NCBI GenBank assembly: GCA_003023185.1
Contig: PXSB01000057.1
Location: forward strand, 1-35,832
Direction of reading: 5' to 3'
Source: Halobacteriales archaeon QS_9_67_17
GTDB taxonomy: Archaea; Halobacteriota; Halobacteria; Halobacteriales; Haloarculaceae
DNA: 35,832 nt
Of the stretch, positions 7,291 through 15,013 are shown one piece after another (positions within the stretch are counted from its first letter, which is position 1; every line of letters starts with the position of its first letter). The notes below the pieces were generated by a model, which had not been told where the DNA came from, made no database searches, and worked only from the letters and a program-made list of their open reading frames with translations. The position numbers and the translations under genes are program-made.

Positions 7291-7297
7291 AATATAA
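7291..7297 (+). promoter_or_regulatory. TATA box for the DUF433/DUF5615 pair
   Basis: AATATAA is centred about 28 nt before the ATG at 7323, fitting a leaderless bicistronic mRNA. It lies just outside mobile element copy A, so the insertion has left the core promoter intact. Confidence 0.5.
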
Positions 7298-7322
7298 TCC
7301 ACGAGAGCGTCTACAAGCTAGT

Positions 7323-7598
7323 ATGGGCATCACTCGTGATGACGACGTGCTCGGCGGTGAACCGCGAGTCGACGGGACGCGCGTCGGCGTTCGCCACGTC
7401 GCCACACGGGTAATCGATAGCGGACAATCCCCTGCTCTGGTCGCGGACCAACTCGACGTGTCTCTCGCAGAGGTGTACGAGTCCCTCTCGTATTATTACG
7501 CCCACATCGATGAGATGCGCGAGCTCGAAGCGGAGAGCGACGCGGCATTCGAGCGCGTTCGGGAGTCATCGCTAAAACCCAAAGAGACCGTGCAGTGA
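7323..7598 (+). CDS. DUF433-family antitoxin
   Basis: This 91-residue protein matches the DUF433 pattern: GGEPRVDGTRVGVRHVATRVIDSGQS, seen here as GEPRVDGTRVGVRHV at residues 12-26, then a helix-turn-helix-like stretch QLDVSLAEVYESLSYYYAHIDEM and a charged C-terminal tail. DUF433 proteins are predicted antitoxins paired with DUF5615 PIN-like toxins. The next gene is exactly such a partner, starting within this stop (GTGA overlap). It presumably binds its own promoter and neutralises the toxin through the C-terminal helix. Confidence 0.82.
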   Translation: MGITRDDDVLGGEPRVDGTRVGVRHVATRVIDSGQSPALVADQLDVSLAEVYESLSYYYAHIDEMRELEAESDAAFERVRESSLKPKETVQ

Positions 7599-7963
7599 CG
7601 GACATCCGGGTTCTGCTCGACGAACACGTCGGTCGGGTCTTCGAACGGCTTCTCCGAGAACGTGGATACGATGTCGAACAGGCCAAGGACCGGTTCGGCG
7701 AGTACACGAGCGACGAGGAACTGATACAGTGGTGTGGCGAGTCCCGTACTGTCCTTCTGACGAACAACGCAAAAGATTTCGAGCCACTACACCGCGAACA
7801 CGACCACGCTGGGGTGCTTCTGTATCACGACCAGAAGCTCCCGGATACTGACCCGGAAGGCCTTGCACGAGCCGTCGACGAGGTGTTCAGTCAGTACGGG
7901 TCCGACGGAGTCGAAGACCAACTCGTCGACCTCGGGGAGTGGTATGACTGGCTCCACGAGTAA
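7595..7963 (+). CDS. DUF5615 PIN-like toxin
   Basis: This 122-residue protein begins VLLDEHVGRVFERLLRERGYDV, shown in parts as LLDEHVG and LLRERGYDV, the hallmark of DUF5615 (PIN-like). It continues to the central LLTNNAKDFEPLHREH, matching the TxDxDF-type motif with Asn in place of the first Asp, and ends in a variable tail. Family members are predicted nucleases partnered with DUF433. The GTG start overlaps the antitoxin stop by 4 nt, so translation is coupled. D8/E9 and D62 are candidate metal ligands. Activity is inferred from family and context only. Confidence 0.8.
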   Translation: MTDIRVLLDEHVGRVFERLLRERGYDVEQAKDRFGEYTSDEELIQWCGESRTVLLTNNAKDFEPLHREHDHAGVLLYHDQKLPDTDPEGLARAVDEVFSQYGSDGVEDQLVDLGEWYDWLHE

Positions 7964-8052
7964 ACTCCTGAGTTGTCTGTCGATTCTGGGCTGCTCGGAA
8001 GCATAATGAAACCTCGTCGGGTTTTTGTGCCCCGGCCACGCGGAGAAACCTA

Positions 8053-9108
8053 ATGCGGGTCGCAGTCGTCTCCTTCCAGACGTCACACCGGACCAGTCGG
8101 CAGGGGGCGGCCCGAACCGAGGCACTGGCGCGGGGGCTGTCCGCTCGGGGTCACGACGTGACGGTGTTCTGCACGCAGTGGTGGCACGACGACAGCGCGG
8201 GTGCCGAACGGGTCGAGGATGGACTCCGGTTCCGGCGGGTCGACATCGCGCCGAACCCACTGTCGTCGGCCTCGCGGCTCCCCGGCCAACTCGCACGGTT
8301 CCGGCCGGACGTGGTCCACGCGACGCCCGCGCCGCCGGCAGTCCTGTTCGCGGCCAAGGCCGGGGCGACGCTCGGTCGCGCGCCGCTGGTCTGTGACTGG
8401 TACGGGGACGAGCCGGTCGACGGCTCACCACTCGCGAGGACGGCGACGAGCCTCCCCGACGAACTGCTCGCGCCCTCCGAATTCGTCGGCTCGCGGCTCC
8501 GCGAACGCGGGGTTGACGACGAGCAGCTGACCGTCCTCCCGGAGTACGTCGACCTCAACCGAGTGCGCGCGACCGAGCCGCGTGCGGACGCGCCGGACAT
8601 CGTCGCCGGTCGCCGGCTCGACGCCGACGCGAACCTCGAATCGCTGTTCCTCGGGCTGGCCGAACTCAGACGCGAGGAGTGGACCGCGGCCATCGTCGGC
8701 GACGGCCCGGCACGTGAGGAGTTCGAAGCCGCGGCCGCCGACCTCCGGATCGACGACCGGGTGACGTTTCTGGGGGACGTGTCCCGTGAGGAGCGGATCG
8801 CGCTCTACCGTGGGGCACAGGCGTTCGTCCACACGGCGCGCCGCGAGCAGTTCGCGACGGAGCTGCTGTGGGCGCTCGCCTGTGGCTGTCTCGGCATTGT
8901 CGAGTACCGGAGCGAATCCGCCGCCCACGAGCTGGTCGAGCGGCGCGACCGCGGCTTTCGCGTCACCTCCTCTGAGGAGATAGCCGCGGCCATCCGAGAA
9001 GCCCGCGACGACGAGCATCTGACCGTCGACGACGCGCTGGCACCGTTCGACCGCGAACAGGTGCTCAGTGATTTGCTCGCCCGGTACCGAGCGTTGGGTG
9101 CTGGGTAG
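8053..9108 (+). CDS. GT4-family (GT-B) glycosyltransferase
   Basis: This 351-residue enzyme has the GT-B layout: an acceptor-binding N-terminal Rossmann half (MRVAVVSFQTSHRTSRQG, then RARGHDV-like ARGLSARGHDVTVF) and a C-terminal nucleotide-sugar half (IVGDGPAREEFE, VTFLGDVSREERIALYRGAQAFVH). The donor-site segment reads REQFATELLWALACGC, corresponding to the EFGxxxLEAMACG motif with changes. It probably adds a hexose to a lipid or polyisoprenyl carrier at the cytoplasmic membrane face; substrate unknown. A TATA-like GGTTTTTG lies about 30 nt upstream. The gene ends 15 bp before mobile element copy B and shares an element-flanked patch with the preceding toxin-antitoxin pair. Confidence 0.85.
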   Translation: MRVAVVSFQTSHRTSRQGAARTEALARGLSARGHDVTVFCTQWWHDDSAGAERVEDGLRFRRVDIAPNPLSSASRLPGQLARFRPDVVHATPAPPAVLFAAKAGATLGRAPLVCDWYGDEPVDGSPLARTATSLPDELLAPSEFVGSRLRERGVDDEQLTVLPEYVDLNRVRATEPRADAPDIVAGRRLDADANLESLFLGLAELRREEWTAAIVGDGPAREEFEAAAADLRIDDRVTFLGDVSREERIALYRGAQAFVHTARREQFATELLWALACGCLGIVEYRSESAAHELVERRDRGFRVTSSEEIAAAIREARDDEHLTVDDALAPFDREQVLSDLLARYRALGAG

Positions 9109-9123
9109 TGCAGGAAATGGTAG

Positions 9124-9327
9124 TGTTCAGATAAGAATAAGTTTGGAGACTATTCGGACAACAAGGTGTAGAAAGCCCCCGGTCGCTGCGGTCGCGCGAC
9201 TCGCTGCGCGCCTCGCTCACTCCGTTCGCTGCGGTGCTTGCGTCGTCGGGCTTCCCGCAGCGACCGGCCCCTTTCAGTCCCACCCACCGCAGTCACTCAG
9301 CCGAGCGACGACCCACGTATCTGAACA
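9124..9327 (-). mobile_element. MITE-like element, copy B (204 bp) with an inner hairpin
   Basis: Ends TGTTCAGATAAG (9124-9135) and CGTATCTGAACA (9316-9327) are inverted at 11 of 12 positions. On the minus strand it aligns with copy A over the first ~59 and last 50 nt. It carries about 75 nt extra in the centre: a long stem with perfect 13-bp arms at 9179-9191 and 9255-9267 (CCGGTCGCTGCGG and its complement), extended by GAAAG/CTTTC and capped by CGCT-rich sequence. It is non-coding and fills most of the 269-bp gap between the glycosyltransferase and cyanase genes. Confidence 0.7.
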
Positions 9328-9377
9328 GCACCCTCTATACCGAGCTTGGTTCAATATCACAAGAGGCTTTCAGATAG

Positions 9378-9827
9378 TCACCACTTCTTGTACGGGAGAT
9401 ACTTCCCCTCGTAGGTGATCCGAACGCGGTCGCCCTCGGGGTCCGGCACGCGGTCGACGTGACACTCGAAGTCGATGGCCGACATGATGCCGTCGCCGAA
9501 CTCCTCGTGGACGCAGGCCTTGATCGCGTCGCCGTACACCTGCGGGATCTCGTAGAGCCGGTACAGCATGGGGTCGGAAGGGATCGTCGTCTCCTCCTCG
9601 CCCCTGTAGGGTGCGCGCCGGAGCGCCGCAACGACCGCCTCGTCCTCGACCCCGAGAGCGTCACACAGCGCCCGGGCCTCGGTTTCGTCTCCGCTCACCG
9701 CGCCGAGCAGGAGCGCGGCAGTCCACACCTCGTCGCGCCCGACGGTCTCTGCCAGTTCCGCGAATCCCACGCCCGCCTCGGCCTTCGCCGCGCGTAGCCG
9801 CTCTGTCGCTGCCTCGCGTTCAAGCAT
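9378..9827 (-). CDS. cynS: Cyanate hydratase (cyanase)
   Basis: Cyanase converts cyanate plus bicarbonate to carbamate and CO2, giving ammonia. This 149-residue protein has the helical DNA-binding-like N-terminal domain (1-75) and the highly conserved C-terminal catalytic domain. Active-site residues correspond to E. coli R96, E99 and S122: R90 and E93 in YRLYEI, and S116 in GDGIMSAIDF, all with correct spacing. The C-terminus YEGKYLPYKKW is canonical. The start is ATG at 9827, giving the family's usual length, with a GGTTTCTTG box about 25 nt upstream. It is divergent from the sulfide:quinone oxidoreductase gene across an 89-bp spacer. Cyanases act as decamers in the cytoplasm. Confidence 0.95.
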   Translation of the reverse strand: MLEREAATERLRAAKAEAGVGFAELAETVGRDEVWTAALLLGAVSGDETEARALCDALGVEDEAVVAALRRAPYRGEEETTIPSDPMLYRLYEIPQVYGDAIKACVHEEFGDGIMSAIDFECHVDRVPDPEGDRVRITYEGKYLPYKKW

Positions 9828-9916
9828 AACCGACAATTCGTCGGCCGCGGGCAAGAAACCGGACGCCGAACCCGTTCGGGGGCGGTTTTTAGCGACGAAC
9901 AGCCCTGCCTTTCAGT
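9828..9916. promoter_or_regulatory. Divergent promoter region between cynS and sqr
   Basis: On the plus strand GGTTTTTAG (9884-9892) is centred about 27 nt before the ATG at 9917. On the minus strand GGTTTCTTG sits about 25 nt before the ATG at 9827. Both genes therefore look leaderless with non-overlapping core promoters, and could share a regulator bound between them. Confidence 0.45.
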
Positions 9917-11191
9917 ATGAGTGAACGCATCGTCGTGCTCGGGAGCGGGGCAGGCGGGACGATGGCCGCCAACCGACTCGACCGCGAGTTGGGCGGCCTC
10001 GGTGAGGTGGTGGTCGTCGACCGCGACCCGACACACCGCTACCAGCCGGCGTACTATCTCCACCCGTTCGACCACCTCTCGCTCGACGACCACGTGCGCG
10101 ACGGTCGCGAGTATCTCCGCGCCGACGTGCAGTTCTGCGAGGCGACCGTCACGGGCATCGACCCGAACGAACGGCAGGTCACGCTCGACGCAGGTAAACT
10201 GTCGTACGACCGTCTCGTCGTCTCGCTGGGCCACGAACTCGTCGGCGAGGTGCCGTGGCGCGGCGAACCGCACGTGTACCCGTTCTACCGGCCGGAGGGC
10301 GCTCGCGAGTTGGCTACCACACTGGACCGGCTCGTCGCCCGCCACGGCGACGGCGAGGCCGACGCCGTGTCGACGCCGGCCCGCGACCCGATTGCAACTG
10401 ACGGGGCCGGGACGGCGAGCGCCAATGCGCCGCTGCCTGCCGCGGACCCGGCCGACCCGCTGCGCGTGGTCGTCACCGAACCCGAGACGCCGATGTCGTG
10501 TGGCGGCGCGCCGGCGAAGGCCGCGCTCCTCGCGGAGGATTACCTCGCCGACCACGGCGTCCCCTGCGAGGTGACGCTCGCCGGTCCAGACGCGCACGTC
10601 TTCGGGACGGGCAAGAAGGCCAAGTACGACGAGCGACTCACCACCGTCTTCGACGAGCGCGGCGTCGAGCACGTGCCGGAGTTCACCGTCGCCGATGTGG
10701 CCGACGGCACCGTGACGGGGACCGACGGGCGGACGCTGCCGTACGACCTGTATCTGCCCGTGTCGCCACAGCGGTGTCCCCGCGTCCTGACCGACGCCTC
10801 GCCGCTGACGGCTCCCGACGAGGCAAGCCGGGAGTACGTCGCCGTCGACGAGGCGACGATGCGCCACCGCGAGTTCGACCGCGTCTACGCGCTGGGCGAC
10901 TGCACCGACGCACCCACCTCGCGGACGGCCGCGGCGGCGCGCAAGCAGGCGGCCGCGCTCGCGGACAATCTCACGGCCGATGCGACGGGTCGCGCGTACG
11001 AGGCGACCTACGACGGCTTCGCCGCCTGCCCGCTGTTGACCGAGAAGGGGAAGGCGATACTCGCGGCGTACGACTACGACGGTGCGACGCTCCCCGCCGT
11101 CGAGTCACGACTTGGGTGGATCGCGGACCTCGAAGCCATTCCGCGGCTCTACTGGCAGGTGTGGCTCCGCGGCTATCTACTCGGTGTGTGA
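9917..11191 (+). CDS. sqr: Sulfide:quinone oxidoreductase, human SQOR-like type
   Basis: This 424-residue FAD enzyme oxidises sulfide and passes electrons to menaquinone at the membrane. The N-terminus carries the dinucleotide motif VVLGSGAGGTMAANRL (residues 6-21). The two catalytic cysteines are visible: C195 in PMSCGGAPAK and C371 in YDGFAACPLLTEKGKAILAAYDYD (quoted as FAACPLLTEKGKA), the context seen around human SQOR Cys201 and Cys379. A second FAD motif is YALGDCTDAPTSRTAAAARKQ (quoted as YALGDCTDAPTSR). The C-terminus LYWQVWLRGYLLGV is an amphipathic membrane-contact helix typical of the family. Residues about 143-181 form an acidic, low-complexity insertion. It overlaps the converging folate gene by 15 nt. 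Confidence 0.87.
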   Translation: MSERIVVLGSGAGGTMAANRLDRELGGLGEVVVVDRDPTHRYQPAYYLHPFDHLSLDDHVRDGREYLRADVQFCEATVTGIDPNERQVTLDAGKLSYDRLVVSLGHELVGEVPWRGEPHVYPFYRPEGARELATTLDRLVARHGDGEADAVSTPARDPIATDGAGTASANAPLPAADPADPLRVVVTEPETPMSCGGAPAKAALLAEDYLADHGVPCEVTLAGPDAHVFGTGKKAKYDERLTTVFDERGVEHVPEFTVADVADGTVTGTDGRTLPYDLYLPVSPQRCPRVLTDASPLTAPDEASREYVAVDEATMRHREFDRVYALGDCTDAPTSRTAAAARKQAAALADNLTADATGRAYEATYDGFAACPLLTEKGKAILAAYDYDGATLPAVESRLGWIADLEAIPRLYWQVWLRGYLLGV

Positions 11192-13621
11192 CCCGGCATC
11201 GTCGGGGTCGGCGGCCGCCTCAGCGACACGCACCGCGGCGGCGTTCGCCGCTACGTCGTGAACGCGGAGGATGTCGGCTCCGCGGTCGGCCGCGATGGCG
11301 CTACCCGCGACCGTCGCCTCGTAGCGTTCGTCGTCGTCACAGCCAACCAGCCCGAATAGTGACTTGTGCGAGTGGCCGACGAGCACCGGACAGCCGAGCG
11401 CGTGGAACTCATCGACCCGACCCAGCAGTTCGAAGCTCTCGGTGCTCGACTTCCCGAAGCCGATGCCGGGGTCGACGATGATCTGCGAGCGGTCCAGCCC
11501 GGCCTTCTCCGCGAGCAGGACCCGCTCGGTCAGTTCGTCGATGGCGTCCTCGACCACGTCGTCGTACTCGGGGTCAGCGTCGGGGTCGACCGGCGTGTTG
11601 ATGGAGTGCATCACGACGACCGGCACGTCGTACTCCGCGGCGACCAGCCGCATCTCCGGGTCTTCGAGCCCGGACACGTCGTTGAGGATATCCGCCCCGG
11701 CATCGAGGGCAGCCCGCGCTACCGGTGCCTTCCGCGTGTCCACCGAGACGAGCGCGCCCACGTCGTGGACTGCCTCGATCACCGGCTCGATGCGGGCGAT
11801 CTCCTCCTCAACGGGCACCGGGTCAGCGCCCGGGCGTGTGGACTCGCCGCCTACGTCGATGATGTCCGCGCCGTTGGCGACCATCTCCTCCGCCCGCTCG
11901 ATGGCGTCGCCCGCCACCTCGTACTCGCCGCCGTCGTGGAAGGAGTCGGGCGTCACGTTCAGGATACCCATCACCGCGGTGCCGTCCTCCCACGGGTAGC
12001 CGCGCGTCTCCGTCGTCGTGCGGATATCGAGCGCGGCCCGGATGCGCTCGCCGACCCGTTCGAGCCCGTACGGCTGGCCGTCCAGTTTCTCCGAGAGGCG
12101 CTTAAACTGCGCGAGCGTCCCCATCAACACCACGTCGAGCGGTTCGCGGCTCTGACTCGACAGCCCGGAGGTCGCACACTCGCCGCCCAGCGACAGCATC
12201 TCCTCCTTCAGATAGCTGGCCTGTCGCGGCCGGACGGTCGTCTTCAGGACGCGGTGGACGCCCTTGCCGCGCATCCGCCAGACGCCCGCGTCGGTCACGT
12301 CCGCGTCCGCGAGCGTCGCCTCGGCGGTCGCGAGGTCGGGGACGCGCTTCGGGATCTCGGTCGCGGTCCAGCGTCGCCGCGCCTCGGCAACGACCGATAG
12401 CGAGCCGCAGACGACGACCGCGTCAGATGGGCGCGCGGCGTCGAGTGCAGCCTCGACCGCGTCGGGAACGTTCCCCATCGCCTCGACCGGTCCGGGGAAC
12501 GCCTCGCCGAGTACGTCGGTGCGCTCGGCCCGGTCGAGGTCCGGACGACAGGCGTAGACGGTTGCCGCCTCGGGGAGCGCCGCGGCCATCCCCGCGTGGT
12601 CCTTGTCGGTCATCGCGCCGAAGACGAGATGCAGGTCGTCGTAGTCGAACTCGGCGAGCGTGTCGGCGAGACCGGCACAGCCGTCCGGGTTGTGCGCGCC
12701 GTCGAGCACGACCAGCGGCTCCCGTGCCACCGTCTCGAACCGGCCCGGCCAGTGTGCGTTCCGGAAGCCGCGCGCGAGCGCCTCCGACGGCACGGCCACG
12801 TCAAGCGCGTCGCCGACCTGCCGGGCGACGGCAGCAGCGACCCCCGCGTTGCGCGCCTGATGGGCACCCAACAGCGGGAGCGCCGTGTCGAGCGTCCAGT
12901 CGTCGCCCGACAGCGAGACGAGACCCTCCAGTCCGTCGCGCCCCTCGTAGCAGGCGGTCACGTCGGCGTCGTCGCCGCCGACGGTCGTGACGCGGTCGAG
13001 TTCCTCCCGGATCGCCGCCAGCGACTCCCCGGTCGCGGCGGTGACGAGCGGGCGGTCAGTCGCGACGTGGGCCAAGTCGCGGGCGATCTCCGCTTCCGTG
13101 TCGCCGAGCAGGTCCGCGTGCTCGATTGCGACGTCGGTGATGCAACTCGCAATTGGGTCGACGGCGGAAGTGGCGTCGTACTGTCCGCCGATTCCCACCT
13201 CCAGAATCGCCACGTCGACGGCCTGTCGCTCGAACTCCCACAGCGCCATGGCCGTGACCGTCTCGAAGAACGTGGGCGAGTCGCCGACGCCGCCCCGTTC
13301 AGTGACGTGTGGTTCGGCCGCCTTGACGAACGCCGCGACTGCCTGTTTCGGTATCTTCCGGCCGTTGACGCGGACGCGCTCGCGAACGTCGTGGAGGTGC
13401 GGAGAGGTGTAAAGCCCCACGTCGAGACCGGCCTCGCGGAGCGACCGCTCCAGCAGGCGCGCGGTCGACCCCTTCCCGTTCGACCCGGCGACCTGCACGG
13501 ACGGGTACGACGACGCCGGCGACCCGAGTGCGTCGAGCAACCGCCGGGTCTGGTCGAGCCCGGCGCGGGGCGCGTGACGCCGCAGGTCGAAGAGCCACGT
13601 CGCCGCCTCGTGGTACTGCAT
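11177..13621 (-). CDS. folCP: Dihydrofolate synthase/dihydropteroate synthase fusion (FolC-FolP)
   Basis: This 814-residue bifunctional folate enzyme has two halves. The N-terminal half (about 1-430) is FolC/folylpolyglutamate synthase, with the Mur-ligase-type P-loop GSNGKGSTARLLERS (near residue 47), VAILEVGIGGQYDATSAVDP and VVLDGAHNPDGC. A linker region (430-540) leads to the C-terminal dihydropteroate synthase (about 545-800), with GILNVTPDSFHDGG, DVGGESTRPGADPV, DVSG and DPGIGFGKS. It would condense pterin diphosphate with p-aminobenzoate and then add glutamate. This fusion is known from other haloarchaea. The start is ATG at 13621, with a CCTAAG box about 27 nt upstream. The 3' end overlaps the SQR gene convergently. 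Confidence 0.93.
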   Translation of the reverse strand: MQYHEAATWLFDLRRHAPRAGLDQTRRLLDALGSPASSYPSVQVAGSNGKGSTARLLERSLREAGLDVGLYTSPHLHDVRERVRVNGRKIPKQAVAAFVKAAEPHVTERGGVGDSPTFFETVTAMALWEFERQAVDVAILEVGIGGQYDATSAVDPIASCITDVAIEHADLLGDTEAEIARDLAHVATDRPLVTAATGESLAAIREELDRVTTVGGDDADVTACYEGRDGLEGLVSLSGDDWTLDTALPLLGAHQARNAGVAAAVARQVGDALDVAVPSEALARGFRNAHWPGRFETVAREPLVVLDGAHNPDGCAGLADTLAEFDYDDLHLVFGAMTDKDHAGMAAALPEAATVYACRPDLDRAERTDVLGEAFPGPVEAMGNVPDAVEAALDAARPSDAVVVCGSLSVVAEARRRWTATEIPKRVPDLATAEATLADADVTDAGVWRMRGKGVHRVLKTTVRPRQASYLKEEMLSLGGECATSGLSSQSREPLDVVLMGTLAQFKRLSEKLDGQPYGLERVGERIRAALDIRTTTETRGYPWEDGTAVMGILNVTPDSFHDGGEYEVAGDAIERAEEMVANGADIIDVGGESTRPGADPVPVEEEIARIEPVIEAVHDVGALVSVDTRKAPVARAALDAGADILNDVSGLEDPEMRLVAAEYDVPVVVMHSINTPVDPDADPEYDDVVEDAIDELTERVLLAEKAGLDRSQIIVDPGIGFGKSSTESFELLGRVDEFHALGCPVLVGHSHKSLFGLVGCDDDERYEATVAGSAIAADRGADILRVHDVAANAAAVRVAEAAADPDDAGSHTE

Positions 13622-13714
13622 ACTCTCGTTCGCTCCGGCGCGCGCTTAGGATTGTCGGAGCCGCGAGTGTCCACCGGATACACTATGCGACCTCGGGCCG
13701 TGAAACCAATCAGC

Positions 13715-15013
13715 ATGCGTTCGCTCTCGTCGGTCGTCGCACGACTCATCTCGGCGGCGACAGCGGGCCGCGCGGCGTGGCGCGCTGGGGCAGTCGCGGT
13801 CGTCTTGCTCGCAGCGGTGGCGGGCGGCCTCGCGTGGACTGGCCCTGACGCGTCCGGGCCGTCAGACGACGCGGGCGGCCCGACGGCGACGCCGGCCCCG
13901 GTCCCGAGCGTCACGACCACCACCGCGCCCGGCGTGGCGACGGTTCCCGGTGTGAGCGGCGACGGCATCACCGACCCCGCCGCGGTGGTGACCCACCACG
14001 ACCAGACGCTCGGGACACAATACACCGTCTGGGCGGATCTGTACTGGCGACCGGCGAACGCGACGAGTGGCTGGAACCAGCGCGATGTCGACATCGCAGT
14101 CGGCGAGCGGCGCTACACGCTGAACGCGGCGGTCGAACCGGCGAACGGCACCGACCGCCGGCGCGTGGTCTCGATGTACGCGAACACGAGCGGTCGGTAC
14201 GTGGCGGCGTACGACGCCGGCGGAACGGCGAGATACTGGACGCTGGTCGGAAACCCACCGTACCCGCCTCGCGTGCCCGACCCCGGTGCGCTGCGCGGCC
14301 AGCGGCTGGCTGACCTGCTGACGACGCCAACGACGCATACCGCCGGAACGACGACTATTGACGGGGAGCAGTACTATCGCGTCGTCGCGGAGGGAACGCC
14401 GGCGACGGCGGTACCGAATCCGGTCGGCGGGCCGGTCGACCCCCGTCACGTCCGCAGCTACACCGCCGTCGTCCTGTTCGATCAGGAGGGTCGCCTCGCC
14501 GGACTGGCGGCGAACTACACGCTGGTGAACCGTTCCACGGCGCTGGACGTTCGGTTCCAGCTCACCTACGACCGGCGCGGAGCAACGACGGTCTCGCGGC
14601 CGGAGTGGGTGGAGCGAGCCGCCGCGAACGCGACCGAGCCGGGCACGCTGGACGCGATGGCCGACACAGACCGCTCTGGGCGGGTGCGTGACGGGAGCGC
14701 GAGCGTCTCAGTTCATCGCGATGTACGTCTGGGTGTCCTCGACGCCGTCGAGACTGCGGACGGCCGTGGCGGCGATTTCGCGAACCTCGCCGGGGCTGTC
14801 GACACTCACCTTTGTGACGAGGTCCATGTCGCCGGCGACGATGTCCACCGTCTCGACGCCCGCGAGCGCGCGGATCTCCTCGCAGATTTGGTCGACGTTG
14901 CCGGTGTGGGCCTTCACCATGACGTACGCGGTGACGCTCACGCCCGGCCACCCGCGGCGAGTGGCGCGTCGTTCCCGACGAGGATCTGTCGCACCTCGGA
15001 GAGGTGTTCGTAG
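13715..15013 (+). CDS. Secreted or membrane-anchored haloarchaeal protein, 3' end disrupted
   Basis: The N-terminus is basic with one hydrophobic segment (about residues 23-41, AGAVAVVLLAAVAGGLAW), acting as a signal anchor, but there is no lipobox cysteine. A Thr/Pro/Ala-rich linker (PSVTTTTAPG) and an extracellular beta-rich domain follow, resembling haloarchaeal surface proteins of unknown function (YTVWADLYW, TIDGEQYYRVV, YTAVVLFDQEGRL). Coding character fades near 14690, where an out-of-frame TGA (14689-14691) lies just before the converging RAM gene. The actual frame runs on antisense to that gene and TrkA to a stop at 15013. I infer a frameshift or stop loss. ATG at 13685 is an alternative start. 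Product length is thus uncertain: about 325 residues if the intact gene ended near 14691, 432 as read. Confidence 0.55.
   Translation: MRSLSSVVARLISAATAGRAAWRAGAVAVVLLAAVAGGLAWTGPDASGPSDDAGGPTATPAPVPSVTTTTAPGVATVPGVSGDGITDPAAVVTHHDQTLGTQYTVWADLYWRPANATSGWNQRDVDIAVGERRYTLNAAVEPANGTDRRRVVSMYANTSGRYVAAYDAGGTARYWTLVGNPPYPPRVPDPGALRGQRLADLLTTPTTHTAGTTTIDGEQYYRVVAEGTPATAVPNPVGGPVDPRHVRSYTAVVLFDQEGRLAGLAANYTLVNRSTALDVRFQLTYDRRGATTVSRPEWVERAAANATEPGTLDAMADTDRSGRVRDGSASVSVHRDVRLGVLDAVETADGRGGDFANLAGAVDTHLCDEVHVAGDDVHRLDARERADLLADLVDVAGVGLHHDVRGDAHARPPAASGASFPTRICRTSERCS
14708..14941 (-). CDS. Stand-alone Lrp/AsnC ligand-binding (RAM) domain protein
   Basis: This 77-residue protein is a single RAM/ACT-like alpha-beta sandwich: MSVTAYVMVKAH, GVETVDIVAGDMDLVTKV, ATAVRSLDGVEDTQTYIAMN (quoted as SLDGVEDTQTYIAMN). 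It corresponds to the effector-binding half of Lrp/AsnC regulators and lacks their helix-turn-helix. Such proteins may bind amino acids or modulate full-length regulators by mixed oligomers. The GTG start overlaps the TrkA stop by 4 nt (GTGA), so the two are co-translated and functionally linked. A close paralogue is divergently encoded at 15704. Confidence 0.87.
   Translation of the reverse strand: MSVTAYVMVKAHTGNVDQICEEIRALAGVETVDIVAGDMDLVTKVSVDSPGEVREIAATAVRSLDGVEDTQTYIAMN

Noticed and set aside
9181..9267. Direct short CGCT repeats resembling a CRISPR-like array.
   Set aside because: There are no regularly spaced repeats or spacers; the repeats are part of the palindromic core of mobile element copy B.
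12596..13714. Long plus-strand open frame continuing upstream of the surface protein gene.
   Set aside because: It lies entirely antisense to folCP. GC-rich haloarchaeal genes commonly leave an open antisense frame, and no family motif is seen in it.
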